Below are positions 20,135 to 29,160 of a stretch of 64,000 nucleotides of DNA, piece after piece. This stretch comes from Synechococcus sp. CS-1328 (GTDB lineage Bacteria > Cyanobacteriota > Cyanobacteriia > PCC-6307 > Cyanobiaceae): contig NZ_JAHLYT010000071.1 in NCBI RefSeq assembly GCF_025128095.1, positions 1 to 64,000 of the forward strand, given 5' to 3'. Made by a program: the position numbers and the translations under genes. Numbering within the stretch: position 1 is the stretch's first letter; every line of letters begins with the position of its first letter. The notes beneath the pieces were generated by a model that saw only the letters and a list, made by a program, of their open reading frames with translations, had not been told where the DNA came from and did no database searches.

Positions 20135-21043
20135 TTAAGTCGAACGCATCATTCGCCGAAGCTTCCCTTGGATCATTTCGAAAGTGGGGATAGAACGCAC
20201 AAACTTCTGATAAGCAGCTGCTACCCCCAAGAGTTTGGCAGGACGCTGGCCAGCGAATGTGGTTCGATCCAAGATCTCAAACCATTGATCTTTGAAGTTG
20301 GCGTCATAGTCAGCATGCCAGGGCTTCACTTTACCCAAGAAATGGATAATTCCATCTGAGAAGCTAGGATCGGCTTTGCCCTTGGAAGTGTTCCACTTCG
20401 GATCGAGAGTTAGCCAGTCATCGGCTAACACCATATTCAGCGCATCCTGATCCATTTGGTCAAGCAAATCATGCTGTTCTTCGGCCACCCTCAAAGCCTT
20501 GGCCTGGATCTCGCGCTGTCGCCAGGCATCAAGATCAAGCACAATAACTCCTGAGTTAAAGTAGCGAAGAGGATTCTCTAATTTAAGTTTATCCCGCAGA
20601 CGCTGTTGCTGATCTGGCGTGCCAATACCACCGTCAATCACGCAGGCACTGGATTTTCCCTGCAGATCAAGATCTTGCAGGCTGTTTAAATCTGAACAAA
20701 CTATCAAGTCCGTATCCAAGTAGATACAGCGTGATATGCCATCTAAATATTCTGGAATGAAAAACCGAGCATAGGGAGACTTGCTCTTGACGAGCAGAGT
20801 GGTTCGAAAACCGCTTAACTGCTCGAGATCAAAATCAAAGAACTTAACTATACCGAGATTCGTTGTCTGCCAGGAGCTGGTGAGTTGCTGTTTGTCCTCT
20901 AAGGACAAATCCACGCTGATAACGTAGACATTTAGAGTTGTGCTGCAGGTTTCCAGCGCGGAGCGAACGGTGACTGCTGCCCCCCATACATAGTTGGCTG
21001 TCGCCACGATAACTATATTAACCATTGAGCTTCTGATGGCCAT
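20135..21043 (-). CDS. Family 8 glycosyltransferase
   Basis: 302 residues; an internal ATG at 21025 (MVNIVIVATANYVWG) is an equally good start. GT8 signatures are present: IYLDTDLIV with the DxD metal site, FNSGVIVLDLDAW, DQDALNMVL, and HFLGKVKPW near the C-terminus. GT8 enzymes are retaining galactosyl- or glucosyltransferases acting on lipopolysaccharide or polysaccharide acceptors. AT-rich relative to the flanking genome. It stands alone between two gene-poor gaps, so it probably has its own promoter. Confidence 0.88.
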   Translation of the reverse strand: MAIRSSMVNIVIVATANYVWGAAVTVRSALETCSTTLNVYVISVDLSLEDKQQLTSSWQTTNLGIVKFFDFDLEQLSGFRTTLLVKSKSPYARFFIPEYLDGISRCIYLDTDLIVCSDLNSLQDLDLQGKSSACVIDGGIGTPDQQQRLRDKLKLENPLRYFNSGVIVLDLDAWRQREIQAKALRVAEEQHDLLDQMDQDALNMVLADDWLTLDPKWNTSKGKADPSFSDGIIHFLGKVKPWHADYDANFKDQWFEILDRTTFAGQRPAKLLGVAAAYQKFVRSIPTFEMIQGKLRRMMRST

Positions 21044-21579
21044 GCTGCCTCAGCTTAGCTAAGCGCGCTGATTCAGGCTCGTCACCAAGGCCGATTGGTG
21101 GAAAATGCTTACTCATCCTTCAGGAACCCACTTGTGTCTATTCCCACGCCGCCCGTGTCATGGACTGCGAGGGCGGTGTGTGGAGTGGCAACACTCCTCG
21201 GCTCGAGTGAGCCTGTCATAACAAGCCAACAGGATTCCGAGAATGGATGTGTTCCTGTTCAGAGCCAGGTGGGAATCTCTCGGAGATCAGCATGATTCCG
21301 CCCTCTTGTAATCACCATTATGCTCCATGGTGCCTTCGTTCTATCCGCCAATGAACCAGCAAGATCGCCTGATCCTTGGAGGAAATCCAAAGACTTTGAT
21401 GTGTCACATCGCCCAACTAGATGTTGCGATTACAGAGAGTGGAAGACTGTGTTTCATGGATTCTTGAGCAGTCTTGTCTCTCTTTCCATTCTTGCTTTAC
21501 TTGGTTTGTCGGCTGACTGTCGTTGAAACAGAGTCCTAATGGAAAGCCGATCTTTTCAAGGATCATTGCATCAGTTGCT
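21044..21579. other. 536-bp gap without a supported gene
   Basis: Only short open frames occur. The best is 46 codons from the ATG at 21327 to 21467 on the plus strand, with no recognisable features. No inverted repeat or tandem repeat stands out. It separates the flippase and GT8 genes, which are both on the minus strand. Confidence 0.5.
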
Positions 21580-22851
21580 TCAGGCTGAGGCTGTTGCCTC
21601 CGTGAGCGTCTTTTTGAGTAGATTCTTGGCCATCAGCACATAGATTGGCTGAAGCGTGAGATGGGCTGCGACGACAGCGACTGCAACTCCCAGTATGCCC
21701 CAGCGCGTCCCAATCATGATGGCTATGGTTAACGCAACAGTGAAGGCAATATTCCAATTGAGATCAACTTGTGGCAATCCTACTGCCCGGTAAAGCATCG
21801 ATGCAGCATTGGCAAAGGGCCGCGATAAAGCGGACATGCAAATCAGGATCAGGATTGGAATGGCTCCAGCGTCGACCCATTTATGCCCAAAGACAATAGG
21901 AACGTAGAATGGTGCCAAGCTGCACTGAAGCACAACCAGTGGCACCATGACTTTCGCAATTATGATGAGATTCTTGTTGAATCTCTGATTTAGCTGCGCG
22001 GGAATGCTCCGCACATCGCAGAAGTCTGAATAGAGCGAAACAGAAAGAGCGCTGATCACGCTAACGCTAAGACCAAGGCCAGCGTTGAATGCAAAATAGT
22101 ACACTCCAAGTGCCTGTAGACTGATCATTCGACCAACCAAGAGATAGTCCACGCTCTCGCGAAATGTATTCATCAATTCAACCCCAAGGATGCGACTCCC
22201 AAAGCTGATGACATGAGACCAGCGCTTCAGAGTGAACTGTCGTGCCGGTCGCCATGGTTCAAATCGCAGCATCATGGCTACCCAGACTGGGGCTACCAGA
22301 AGTTTGGGTAGCACAATGGCCCACATTCCCCATCCCAGCAGAGCAAGAGTGCCGGTTAGGAGGTTATCTGTGACCACTGAGACGAGGTTGGTCAGGCTGA
22401 AGAACTTGAGCCTGTTCTCACGACGCACTATTGCTGTTTGCACCATTGCAAACGGGTAGATCAGATAGCTGAAGCTCACCAATATGATCGGCAGGATCAG
22501 GCTTGAATCGTTGTAAACTTTGCTGATTGCAAATGAGGCAGCAATCTGGATCAAGCACAGGCTGAGCCCGATGACCCAATTCAGGCTCCATGCTGTCTGG
22601 CACACCTCACTGAGTTCTTCGTCATCGGCCTGGACAATCTTATCTCCAATACCATTGCGAGTAAAGACACGAACGAACTCGCTGGTCATCAATACAATGG
22701 CCGCTAATCCATAGTCGCTGGGAGTTAAGAGCCTTGCCAGTAAGACTGTCGCCAGGAGTCGGGAGACACGGATTCCCAATTCGCCAACACCCATCCATCC
22801 GATGTTGCGGATGAAGCGATCTTTGGGAATGAGGCTCTTTAGTAATCCCAT
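21580..22851 (-). CDS. Wzx-type polysaccharide flippase
   Basis: 423 residues from the ATG at 22851 (MGLLKSLIPKDRF); a TTG seven codons upstream is the alternative. About 12 hydrophobic segments are spread over the length. The N-terminal ATVLLARLLTPSDYGLAAI stretch is characteristic of oligosaccharide flippases of the MOP superfamily. It is expected to move lipid-linked repeat units across the inner membrane for the polymerase. Together with the polymerase gene at 27581 it indicates a Wzx/Wzy-dependent pathway. Confidence 0.88.
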   Translation of the reverse strand: MGLLKSLIPKDRFIRNIGWMGVGELGIRVSRLLATVLLARLLTPSDYGLAAIVLMTSEFVRVFTRNGIGDKIVQADDEELSEVCQTAWSLNWVIGLSLCLIQIAASFAISKVYNDSSLILPIILVSFSYLIYPFAMVQTAIVRRENRLKFFSLTNLVSVVTDNLLTGTLALLGWGMWAIVLPKLLVAPVWVAMMLRFEPWRPARQFTLKRWSHVISFGSRILGVELMNTFRESVDYLLVGRMISLQALGVYYFAFNAGLGLSVSVISALSVSLYSDFCDVRSIPAQLNQRFNKNLIIIAKVMVPLVVLQCSLAPFYVPIVFGHKWVDAGAIPILILICMSALSRPFANAASMLYRAVGLPQVDLNWNIAFTVALTIAIMIGTRWGILGVAVAVVAAHLTLQPIYVLMAKNLLKKTLTEATASA

Positions 22852-22872
22852 CAATATTCTCCACTCCGACAA

Positions 22873-23614
22873 GTGAATTGTTGTCGTGGCACGTCGTCAT
22901 CATGAGGTGCCCACGTGAACCCACCTGAATGTCTACGGGCTTTGGTTCGGAACGTGAAGGGCATGGCACCAGCTGCCATTGCGCCTTCTACTGACTTCAT
23001 TTTCACCACTCCCCAAGACAAGGCATGGATTCCTAGTGGGTCAGTCTCTTGCTTACCCTGTTCGATGGGAGGCGTTGTCGAAATGCAATCGTCGTCAAGA
23101 GGCATGTGAGCACTTGCCATGGTGAGGTTCAGAGATACCTCAGAGGGTCGAACATGGCTGCTCGTGAGTCGGAGTAATCGCCGCATTCTGCCGCTATTCT
23201 GCATGGAAAAATCGGCCAGCTCTCTGCTCCTGTATGTTGATGATTTGCCTAAGCTAAACATGGAATGATGCAGTGGTACATGCGCCATTGCGGTCGGGCC
23301 TCCACTGGCTTCTACAGTTGAATTCTGAGTCTTGTGGCTTGGTGAACAGCATGAAGATTGCTTCATCAGTAATTCAAATCTTTCTATATCGTGAAATTGT
23401 TCTCTGTTGAGGGGATCTTCAAGGTGATTCTTGGCTTGTTGCTTAGACGCTAATCTCTCTTGGCTCATATCTTGGTGCCTCCTGACACAGAGATGCCGGC
23501 TTCCCCATCCACACGACTTTCCCACCCATCGGCACTCCTCCCACGTGTGGAAGGTAAGCTGCTTTACCCAGAGGAGGCCCCTGCCCTGACTCCGTTCAGG
23601 AGGCTGAGCTGGAC
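22873..23614. other. 742-bp stretch with no recognised gene
   Basis: A long minus-strand open frame spans 22851-23789, but its first third is antisense-frame to the pyruvyltransferase gene and the rest resembles no known family. A shorter version from an ATG near 23466 would be about 200 residues. It could be an unrecognised small protein or gene remnant; I do not call it as a gene. Confidence 0.45.
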
Positions 23615-24706
23615 TCATGCGAGACGCCCTGCGATCGCATTGGCCAGCTGCTTGCCAGGCAGCTGATCCAGGCACCACCGGAAGTCGCTGTTGACCTGCT
23701 CGCGGATGGTGCTGTGATCGAAGCTGCGTCCAGAAGAGGCCAGGATTGTTGGCATTTCCGTTGCAGGATTGAACTGGCTTAAATCGCATCCTGGAAGCTC
23801 AAGCCGATGACAGAGGTCACGTCCCTTGTTGGAATAATGAAGGTGAAAGGGTACGCGGCCAGCTGCCAGGGATAGGACAGCCGTATGGAATCGAACGGCG
23901 ATCACGAGATCCACTAAGGAGAACAGGGCCATGGCGAGTTGCCAACTTGGCACACTCTGATCGTCCAGAAATGGATCAAAAATCTCCGTCCCTGGCGCTC
24001 CGCGCTGGATTGCCTGAGCAACATCAAGATCGTTGTCTGCTCCATAGGCACGAGACTGGATAAGGATCAGTGGTTGGTATCCTTGCTCCTGCAACTTTAG
24101 GCTAAGTTGCGTCATCCTCTCGATGAACTGAGCATTGTCGTGGCTATACATGCTATCGAAGCCACGTACAGAAAAAACAGCTGTTTTGGCTGGATCTATG
24201 GCTTTTTGGCTGAGTATTTTCTTTGCAGTCTCTTTGGCTGATGCCGAGCCTTCCAGAACAAAAGCAATGTCATAGGAAAGGCGGGCATCAACGCCGGCTT
24301 TGCGCAACTTTTGATAGCTCTCTAAATCCCGTACGCAGACAGCGGCTAGATTGAGCAGACATTGGCGAAGTAGGAAAAAGCTGAGCCCGTGGCAGGAGCG
24401 TGGTATGGACTGTCCGAAAAGGATTGTATGCAGTGGCTTCCTACGCAGTTCAGCCAGATTCAGCAAGAATGCTTTGGTAACCAACCATTCCCTGGAGTTG
24501 TTGAAGATATCACCCCCCACACTGATGTAGGCGGCACAGTCACGGGGGCGTTGATCTAGAAAGTTGATCCCCAGGCTTGGATCAGGAACCTTGTCTTGCA
24601 CGCAGGCCACCAGCTCAACCTGTGGCAACAGCTTGCGAAAAGCGCTATAGATAGCAGCATCGCCTAAGTTCAGAGTGCTGTAGGCGTTGATCAGACCGAT
24701 TTGCAC
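23615..24706 (-). CDS. Polysaccharide pyruvyl transferase family protein
   Basis: 363 residues. It begins MQIGLINAYSTLNLGDAAIY, typical of the CsaB/WcaK family, and keeps ISVGGDIF, FGQSIPRS, VFSVRGFDSMYSHD and the conserved AVRFHTAVLSLAAGRVPF near the C-terminus. Family members attach pyruvyl ketals from phosphoenolpyruvate to sugars, adding negative charge to the polymer. It lies divergent from the export genes across a 300-bp gap. Confidence 0.88.
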   Translation of the reverse strand: MQIGLINAYSTLNLGDAAIYSAFRKLLPQVELVACVQDKVPDPSLGINFLDQRPRDCAAYISVGGDIFNNSREWLVTKAFLLNLAELRRKPLHTILFGQSIPRSCHGLSFFLLRQCLLNLAAVCVRDLESYQKLRKAGVDARLSYDIAFVLEGSASAKETAKKILSQKAIDPAKTAVFSVRGFDSMYSHDNAQFIERMTQLSLKLQEQGYQPLILIQSRAYGADNDLDVAQAIQRGAPGTEIFDPFLDDQSVPSWQLAMALFSLVDLVIAVRFHTAVLSLAAGRVPFHLHYSNKGRDLCHRLELPGCDLSQFNPATEMPTILASSGRSFDHSTIREQVNSDFRWCLDQLPGKQLANAIAGRLA

Positions 24707-25006
24707 GATAGATCTTCATCAATGATGGGTGTTCAGTGAGCAGACCATTCTCCTTCAATACTAGCCTGCCATGATTCCGACTCCTTTGCGATGCGAATTG
24801 TCGAGAGTTTTGTATAGATAAACAAAAGCTAGAGGGTTGCCTTGCTGGGAGGCCTGCTCAGGACCCTGCAGGCGATGAGATTCATGATGGTGCTGACTGA
24901 TCACTTGCCATTCTCGCGCAGTGATCAAGCCCCTGGCTTGCCGAGATCAGATGCGCTAAGATTCTTTGAGAATTCCCATCAAGGAAACCCTTCTAAGTCG
25001 ACACAC
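24707..25006. promoter_or_regulatory. Divergent intergenic region of the polysaccharide locus
   Basis: This 300-bp AT-rich region separates the leftward pyruvyltransferase gene from the rightward export genes, so promoters for both must lie here or nearby. A -10-like TATAGA is at 24813-24818. The nearest -35-like TTGCGA (24786-24791) is 21 bp away, which is longer than optimal, so the promoter is not firmly located. Confidence 0.3.
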
Positions 25007-26050
25007 ATGTCGAAAACCCTGGTCTGGCTTGTAGGAGTTCTCTGCATTTTTTGCATTGCAGGAGAATCTTTGGCTCTACCGATCTCGCCAGGGGATCGGG
25101 TTAAAATCACAATCCCGGAAGGAGAAGAGTTCAGCGGAATCTTTGAAATTAATCTCAACGGAGAGCTGGAGCTTCCCTATGCCAAGGGAATCTATGCTGT
25201 CGGCCTTGAGCCTCAACAGCTGCAGCAGCGCGTCTATGAGAGCCTCGTGCAACAAGGATTTTTCCAACCAGCTTTTCTGAGAGTCAGCCTGAGTGTGGTT
25301 CAGTGGGCACCTGTGCCTGTTTTTGTCACTGGATCCACATTTCAGCCTGGTCGCGTTCTGATTAATGAATGGAGCCCCGCCGAGCAATCCCAAACTCCTG
25401 TCCCTCTCTCTGGACAGGCTCCGCTGAATCGCATGCTGACCACGGCTCTTCGACGTGCGGGTGGCATCACTCCTACCGCCGATGTGACAGCCGTGGAATT
25501 GAAGCGAGGTTCGCGCAAGCAACGGATTGACCTGACTGGAGCCTTCACGGGTGAACCATTTGATGATATTCCACTCATTGCTGGTGATCAAGTGATTGTT
25601 CCCGACACTGGTGTCGTGAACCCGATGATTGTTCGACCGTCCGTTGTGACTCCCAATGAGATTCATATCAATATTTCAAACCTCACGGTTCCTGCGGCCG
25701 GCAACTCTGTTGCTGCAATTGGCAATGATGCTCAGAAGTTTCCTTATGGGGCTCGTTTCTCCCATGCGGTTGTCTCGGCGAACTGTGCTGGTGGAACGAT
25801 GGTTACCAACGCTCGACGCCGAGCTGTTTTGGTGAGAACGGAAACAACCACTGGCAAGACAACTGTTTTCGAGCGGGGTATAGAGCAGGTACTTCGTGAT
25901 TCTACGGACAGCAAGAATAACCCTTATCTCATGGCCGATGATGGAGTTGCTTGTTATGATTCCGGCGTGACAAACTTTCAGGCTGTTCTTGGTATTATCA
26001 CTCAATTCCTGACCCCTGCTGCACTGATCTATGACCGCATCCTGCCATAA
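25007..26050 (+). CDS. Wza/OPX-type polysaccharide export protein
   Basis: 347 residues from the ATG at 25007. The frame is open 55 codons further upstream, but a signal peptide (LVWLVGVLCIFCIAGESLA) starts right here. The mature N-terminus has the polysaccharide-export domain (ISPGDRVKITIPEGEEF, LNGELELPYAKGI), then a SLBB-like region (PVFVTGSTFQPGRV). No clear lipobox is seen. It should form the outer-membrane exit channel of the Wzx/Wzy machinery. It is followed after 5 bp by the chain-length protein gene. Confidence 0.88.
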   Translation: MSKTLVWLVGVLCIFCIAGESLALPISPGDRVKITIPEGEEFSGIFEINLNGELELPYAKGIYAVGLEPQQLQQRVYESLVQQGFFQPAFLRVSLSVVQWAPVPVFVTGSTFQPGRVLINEWSPAEQSQTPVPLSGQAPLNRMLTTALRRAGGITPTADVTAVELKRGSRKQRIDLTGAFTGEPFDDIPLIAGDQVIVPDTGVVNPMIVRPSVVTPNEIHINISNLTVPAAGNSVAAIGNDAQKFPYGARFSHAVVSANCAGGTMVTNARRRAVLVRTETTTGKTTVFERGIEQVLRDSTDSKNNPYLMADDGVACYDSGVTNFQAVLGIITQFLTPAALIYDRILP

Positions 26051-26055
26051 GTCTA

Positions 26056-27567
26056 GTGAAGAATCCAGCTCAGTTCATTCGTCAATTTAAGCCGCGAGTT
26101 CCGGCGGTGCCGGAGCCTCTGCGCAAGGCAGCTCGCCTGTTTACGGAGCAGTTTCGAAATATTCCCGGTCTCAAGGTTCCCAGTCCCAAGGGCTGGTGGC
26201 AAGGGCTGAGTCGTACCGATAAGCTTCGCTGGAGCCGCTATCTCTTTGTCAGCACATGCACGAACGGCCTGATATGGAGCTCCAGTATTCTCTATCTCTT
26301 GCTTACAAAGCCTGTTTATACCAGCTCTTGGGCTTTGATTTTACCTGGAAGTGAAAATGCTGTGAAGCTAAGCTTGCCTGAAATTGGGCAAGCCACAGCA
26401 TCCAGTGAATCCCTTGGCTTGGCGACTTTTGATCCACGTGCGAACTATGAATATATTTTCGTAAGTGAGCAGGTCTTGGCTCGAGCTGCCAAGATCGCCA
26501 AGATTCCTAAGGAGAAGTTTGCTGAGCCCCGCATTAAGAATATTGATAACACCACGCTGATGCAGATTGATGTCACCGGCCCCTCTCCTGAGGATGCACG
26601 GAAACGTGCGTACGCCTTGTATGAGGCCTTGGTGGAGCGCCTCAGTGAGTTACGGGCGAGTGAGATTGATCAGCGGCAAGTTCCAACACAAAAGATTCTG
26701 CTTGAAACTCAACGCAAGCTTGAAGATGCCCAGAAAAAAGTATCGGAATACAAGCGTCAGTCTGGTCTTACGTCTATAGAACAGGTGGAATCTCTATCGG
26801 CTAACATTGAACAACTTCGCAAGCAAAGGGCTGAACTTGCGGCTCAGCAAGCCCAGGCCGAGAGCCGCTTGCAGAAATTGAGCAGCAACCTGGGGCTCTC
26901 TCCATCTGAGGCTGCCGATGCCTTCAAGCTACAGGTGGATCAGATTTTTCAGCAGACGTTAAAAGACTATAGTGAAGCTACTGCTATCCTGAAAGTACAA
27001 CTTTCTAAGTTTGGTCGTAATAACCCCCGCATTCTCAAAGAGATCAAGCGCCAGGATGCTGCCAAGAAAGCAATGGACCAGCGTGCCATCGTTTTGCTGG
27101 GTCGCCCTGCATCTGCCAGAACCCTCATCCGCTTGGCATTGGCAGGGACCACTTCGGGACGTGATTCCCTTTTCCAGAACTTGGTGAATTACCAGTCAGA
27201 CGCTTCAGGTGCTGCATCTCAGGTTCGCAAACTCGACCAGCAGATTAATTCCTTGGAAGGGCGATTGAGGTGGATGACGCAGAGGCAATCTACCCTGGAA
27301 AACCTGAAACGAAATGAACAGATCGCAGAAGCAGTCTTCGCTTCCACGCTAGCCAAACTCGATCTTGGCCAAGCTAATATCTTTGCGGCTTTTCCACTGG
27401 TTCAGATTGCTGTGGAGCCAAGCCTCCCGGAGAAGGCTACTTCGCCAAAGAAAACACTGGTTTTAGCCGGTTCAGCTTTCGGCTCCATCCTGACCACCGC
27501 AGGACTTTGGATCCTATGGATTCGTAAGCCCTGGATCAAGAGAGTTTCGAAATGGATCTCTACTTAG
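26056..27567 (+). CDS. Wzz/KpsE-type polysaccharide co-polymerase, no kinase domain
   Basis: 503 residues from GTG. There is a cytoplasmic N-terminal arm of ~65 residues, a membrane segment around 66-86, and a long periplasmic region with heptad-like helices (~190-270, KILLETQRKLEDAQKKVSEY). The C-terminal membrane segment is LVLAGSAFGSILTTAGLWIL, followed by a short basic tail. The protein stops there, without the Walker motifs or Tyr cluster of the Wzc kinase domain. It is predicted to set chain length and bridge to the OPX protein. No separate BY-kinase gene is present in the window. Confidence 0.85.
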   Translation: MKNPAQFIRQFKPRVPAVPEPLRKAARLFTEQFRNIPGLKVPSPKGWWQGLSRTDKLRWSRYLFVSTCTNGLIWSSSILYLLLTKPVYTSSWALILPGSENAVKLSLPEIGQATASSESLGLATFDPRANYEYIFVSEQVLARAAKIAKIPKEKFAEPRIKNIDNTTLMQIDVTGPSPEDARKRAYALYEALVERLSELRASEIDQRQVPTQKILLETQRKLEDAQKKVSEYKRQSGLTSIEQVESLSANIEQLRKQRAELAAQQAQAESRLQKLSSNLGLSPSEAADAFKLQVDQIFQQTLKDYSEATAILKVQLSKFGRNNPRILKEIKRQDAAKKAMDQRAIVLLGRPASARTLIRLALAGTTSGRDSLFQNLVNYQSDASGAASQVRKLDQQINSLEGRLRWMTQRQSTLENLKRNEQIAEAVFASTLAKLDLGQANIFAAFPLVQIAVEPSLPEKATSPKKTLVLAGSAFGSILTTAGLWILWIRKPWIKRVSKWIST

Positions 27568-27580
27568 CGAGGAGGCTGTC

Positions 27581-28903
27581 TTGGGATTAAAAACAATTCT
27601 TTCAAAGGTCTTTCAGTCTGAAGACGATCTTCAGCCCCAGAACTGGCCTGAGCGCCTGGTTTGGTGGTCCATCATCTGTACATTCCCGATCTGGATCATC
27701 GGTGGCCTGTATGTCGTCGGGTCCGTTCTCTGCTGGCTCCTCCTTGTTTGCTTGTTGATCAAGATCCTCGCTCGCATGGATCACCCAGAGGAGAACGAGG
27801 AGATTTCGATTTCTCCAGTGATCTGGCTTTGGATCATCGGGATGATAATTATGCAGGTTGCCCTGATTGCAGGGCACGTAAATTTCAATCTGGGAACTGG
27901 CGCGATCATCAAATCTACGATTGGTTGGGCCAAGGGCTGGGCGGCTCTTGCCCTTTATCCCCTGGCCGGAGCGCTGCCGATCCGGAGCAGCATCCCTACG
28001 CGAGCAATCTGCATCGTGGGGTTCCACACCCTCCTCATCATGCCGGTGCTTTTGATTACTCCCAATCTCCATCTGCCCGAGGTGCTTTATGTTTCTCCTT
28101 TGAGAGCTGTAGGAGGTCCTGGCAATGAGTTCTTTGACGTGCCCCTTTATGAGATTGATGGCAGTACTGGTGATCTCCGTTGGAGGCTATTTGCTCCATG
28201 GGGTCCGGCGCTTGGGTTCGTTGGAAATGTGAACTTTACTATATGCCTGCTGGAAAAGGATCGAAAATGGAAAATCCTCGGCATCATTGGTTCCATTCTG
28301 ATGGCTTTCGTCTGCAAGTCGCGTCTTGCCCAGCTCGCCATCATTCTGATTCCCTCCGCTACTTTTATTATTGGCAGGCTTCGCCAGCCATTCATGCTCA
28401 TTTCTTTGGGTGTTGTTTCCTATCTCGGGGGAATCTTTGCTACTTCCATTCTCACTGCGATCAGTGATTACTGGGAAGGTTTCAAGGGTGCCAGGGCTGG
28501 CTCCACCCGGGTTCGTTTCGCGTTGAAACGAATCGCCTTCCACCGCTGGGAGACAGAAGCGCCGATCTGGGGGCATGGAGTTGTGGAGGGAGGCCCGCAC
28601 CTTGTGGAGTACATGGCAATCGGCTCGCATCACACCTGGGCTGGAGTTCTGTTCGTGAAAGGAATCGTGGGCTTTGTTGCTCTGGCTGTTCCCATGCTGG
28701 CTACGGCTCTTGATCTTTTTCGTCGAGCGGCCAGTCCTCGCTACCAACTTGGCTCGGCCGGACTGGGAATGATCATTATTTTATTTATGTATACATTTGG
28801 TGAGAACCTCGAGATTCTGGTGTACCTGTATTGGCCGGGAATGCTTATCATGGGTATGGCGCTCCAGGAGAAGCCCATGCCACGAGCTACGATTGTCTCC
28901 TGA
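27581..28903 (+). CDS. Wzy-like O-antigen/exopolysaccharide polymerase
   Basis: 440 residues starting at TTG, supported by GAGGAGG at 27569-27575, 5 bp upstream. About ten hydrophobic segments flank a large loop (VRFALKRIAFHRWETEAPIW to GSHHTWAGVLF) that carries the Arg- and His-containing motif typical of the O-antigen ligase/polymerase superfamily. It is expected to join flipped repeat units in the periplasm. Its stop overlaps the start of a small ORF (TGATG). Confidence 0.82.
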   Translation: MGLKTILSKVFQSEDDLQPQNWPERLVWWSIICTFPIWIIGGLYVVGSVLCWLLLVCLLIKILARMDHPEENEEISISPVIWLWIIGMIIMQVALIAGHVNFNLGTGAIIKSTIGWAKGWAALALYPLAGALPIRSSIPTRAICIVGFHTLLIMPVLLITPNLHLPEVLYVSPLRAVGGPGNEFFDVPLYEIDGSTGDLRWRLFAPWGPALGFVGNVNFTICLLEKDRKWKILGIIGSILMAFVCKSRLAQLAIILIPSATFIIGRLRQPFMLISLGVVSYLGGIFATSILTAISDYWEGFKGARAGSTRVRFALKRIAFHRWETEAPIWGHGVVEGGPHLVEYMAIGSHHTWAGVLFVKGIVGFVALAVPMLATALDLFRRAASPRYQLGSAGLGMIIILFMYTFGENLEILVYLYWPGMLIMGMALQEKPMPRATIVS

Positions 28904-29160
28904 TGCTGGTTTCCTGCTCTGTGCAGAATCTGCCCAGGCACCTATCCGGTTCTGCATTGTTGCGTCCGGGAGGAGGGAATGGCTCCGCTGCCTTGGCTCT
29001 GCATTCCACCTCGGGTTTGGCCTTTCCTTTCGGTGTCCCTCCTGAAGCGCGATGGATCCCCGCCCTGTTGCTTCCTTTGATCTGTTCGTCTGAACACACC
29101 CTGCGATCGGTCGAAGGGCCTGGTTCTCTCTGCCTCTGCGATGCTGGCTGGGGACCATGA
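28903..29160 (+). CDS. Possible small protein bridging polymerase and kinase genes
   Basis: 85 codons from the ATG at 28903. The start overlaps the polymerase stop (TGATG), and the stop overlaps the histidine kinase start (ATGA, 29157-29160). This double overlap is the only positive evidence. The translation ([16 protein letters not shown] at the start) matches no known family and has no signal peptide or membrane segment. It may be a real coupling peptide or a chance open frame in a 253-bp gap. Confidence 0.33.
   Translation: MLVSCSVQNLPRHLSGSALLRPGGGNGSAALALHSTSGLAFPFGVPPEARWIPALLLPLICSSEHTLRSVEGPGSLCLCDAGWGP

Noticed and set aside
19395-20359. Forward open frames of 170 and 151 codons in and around the gap at 19.5-20.1 kb
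   Set aside because: Each runs antisense into a well-supported glycosyltransferase gene and shows no domain, signal peptide or ribosome site.
21327-21467. 46-codon ORF in the gap between the GT8 and flippase genes
   Set aside because: Length is within chance expectation and there is no supporting context.
22851-23789. A 312-codon minus-strand open frame
   Set aside because: It overlaps the pyruvyltransferase gene in another frame, has no recognisable domain and mixed composition; no family resemblance was found by eye.
24786-24818. Sigma70-type promoter TTGCGA...TATAGA upstream of the export genes
   Set aside because: The 21-bp spacing is too long for confidence; kept only as a note on the divergent intergenic region.
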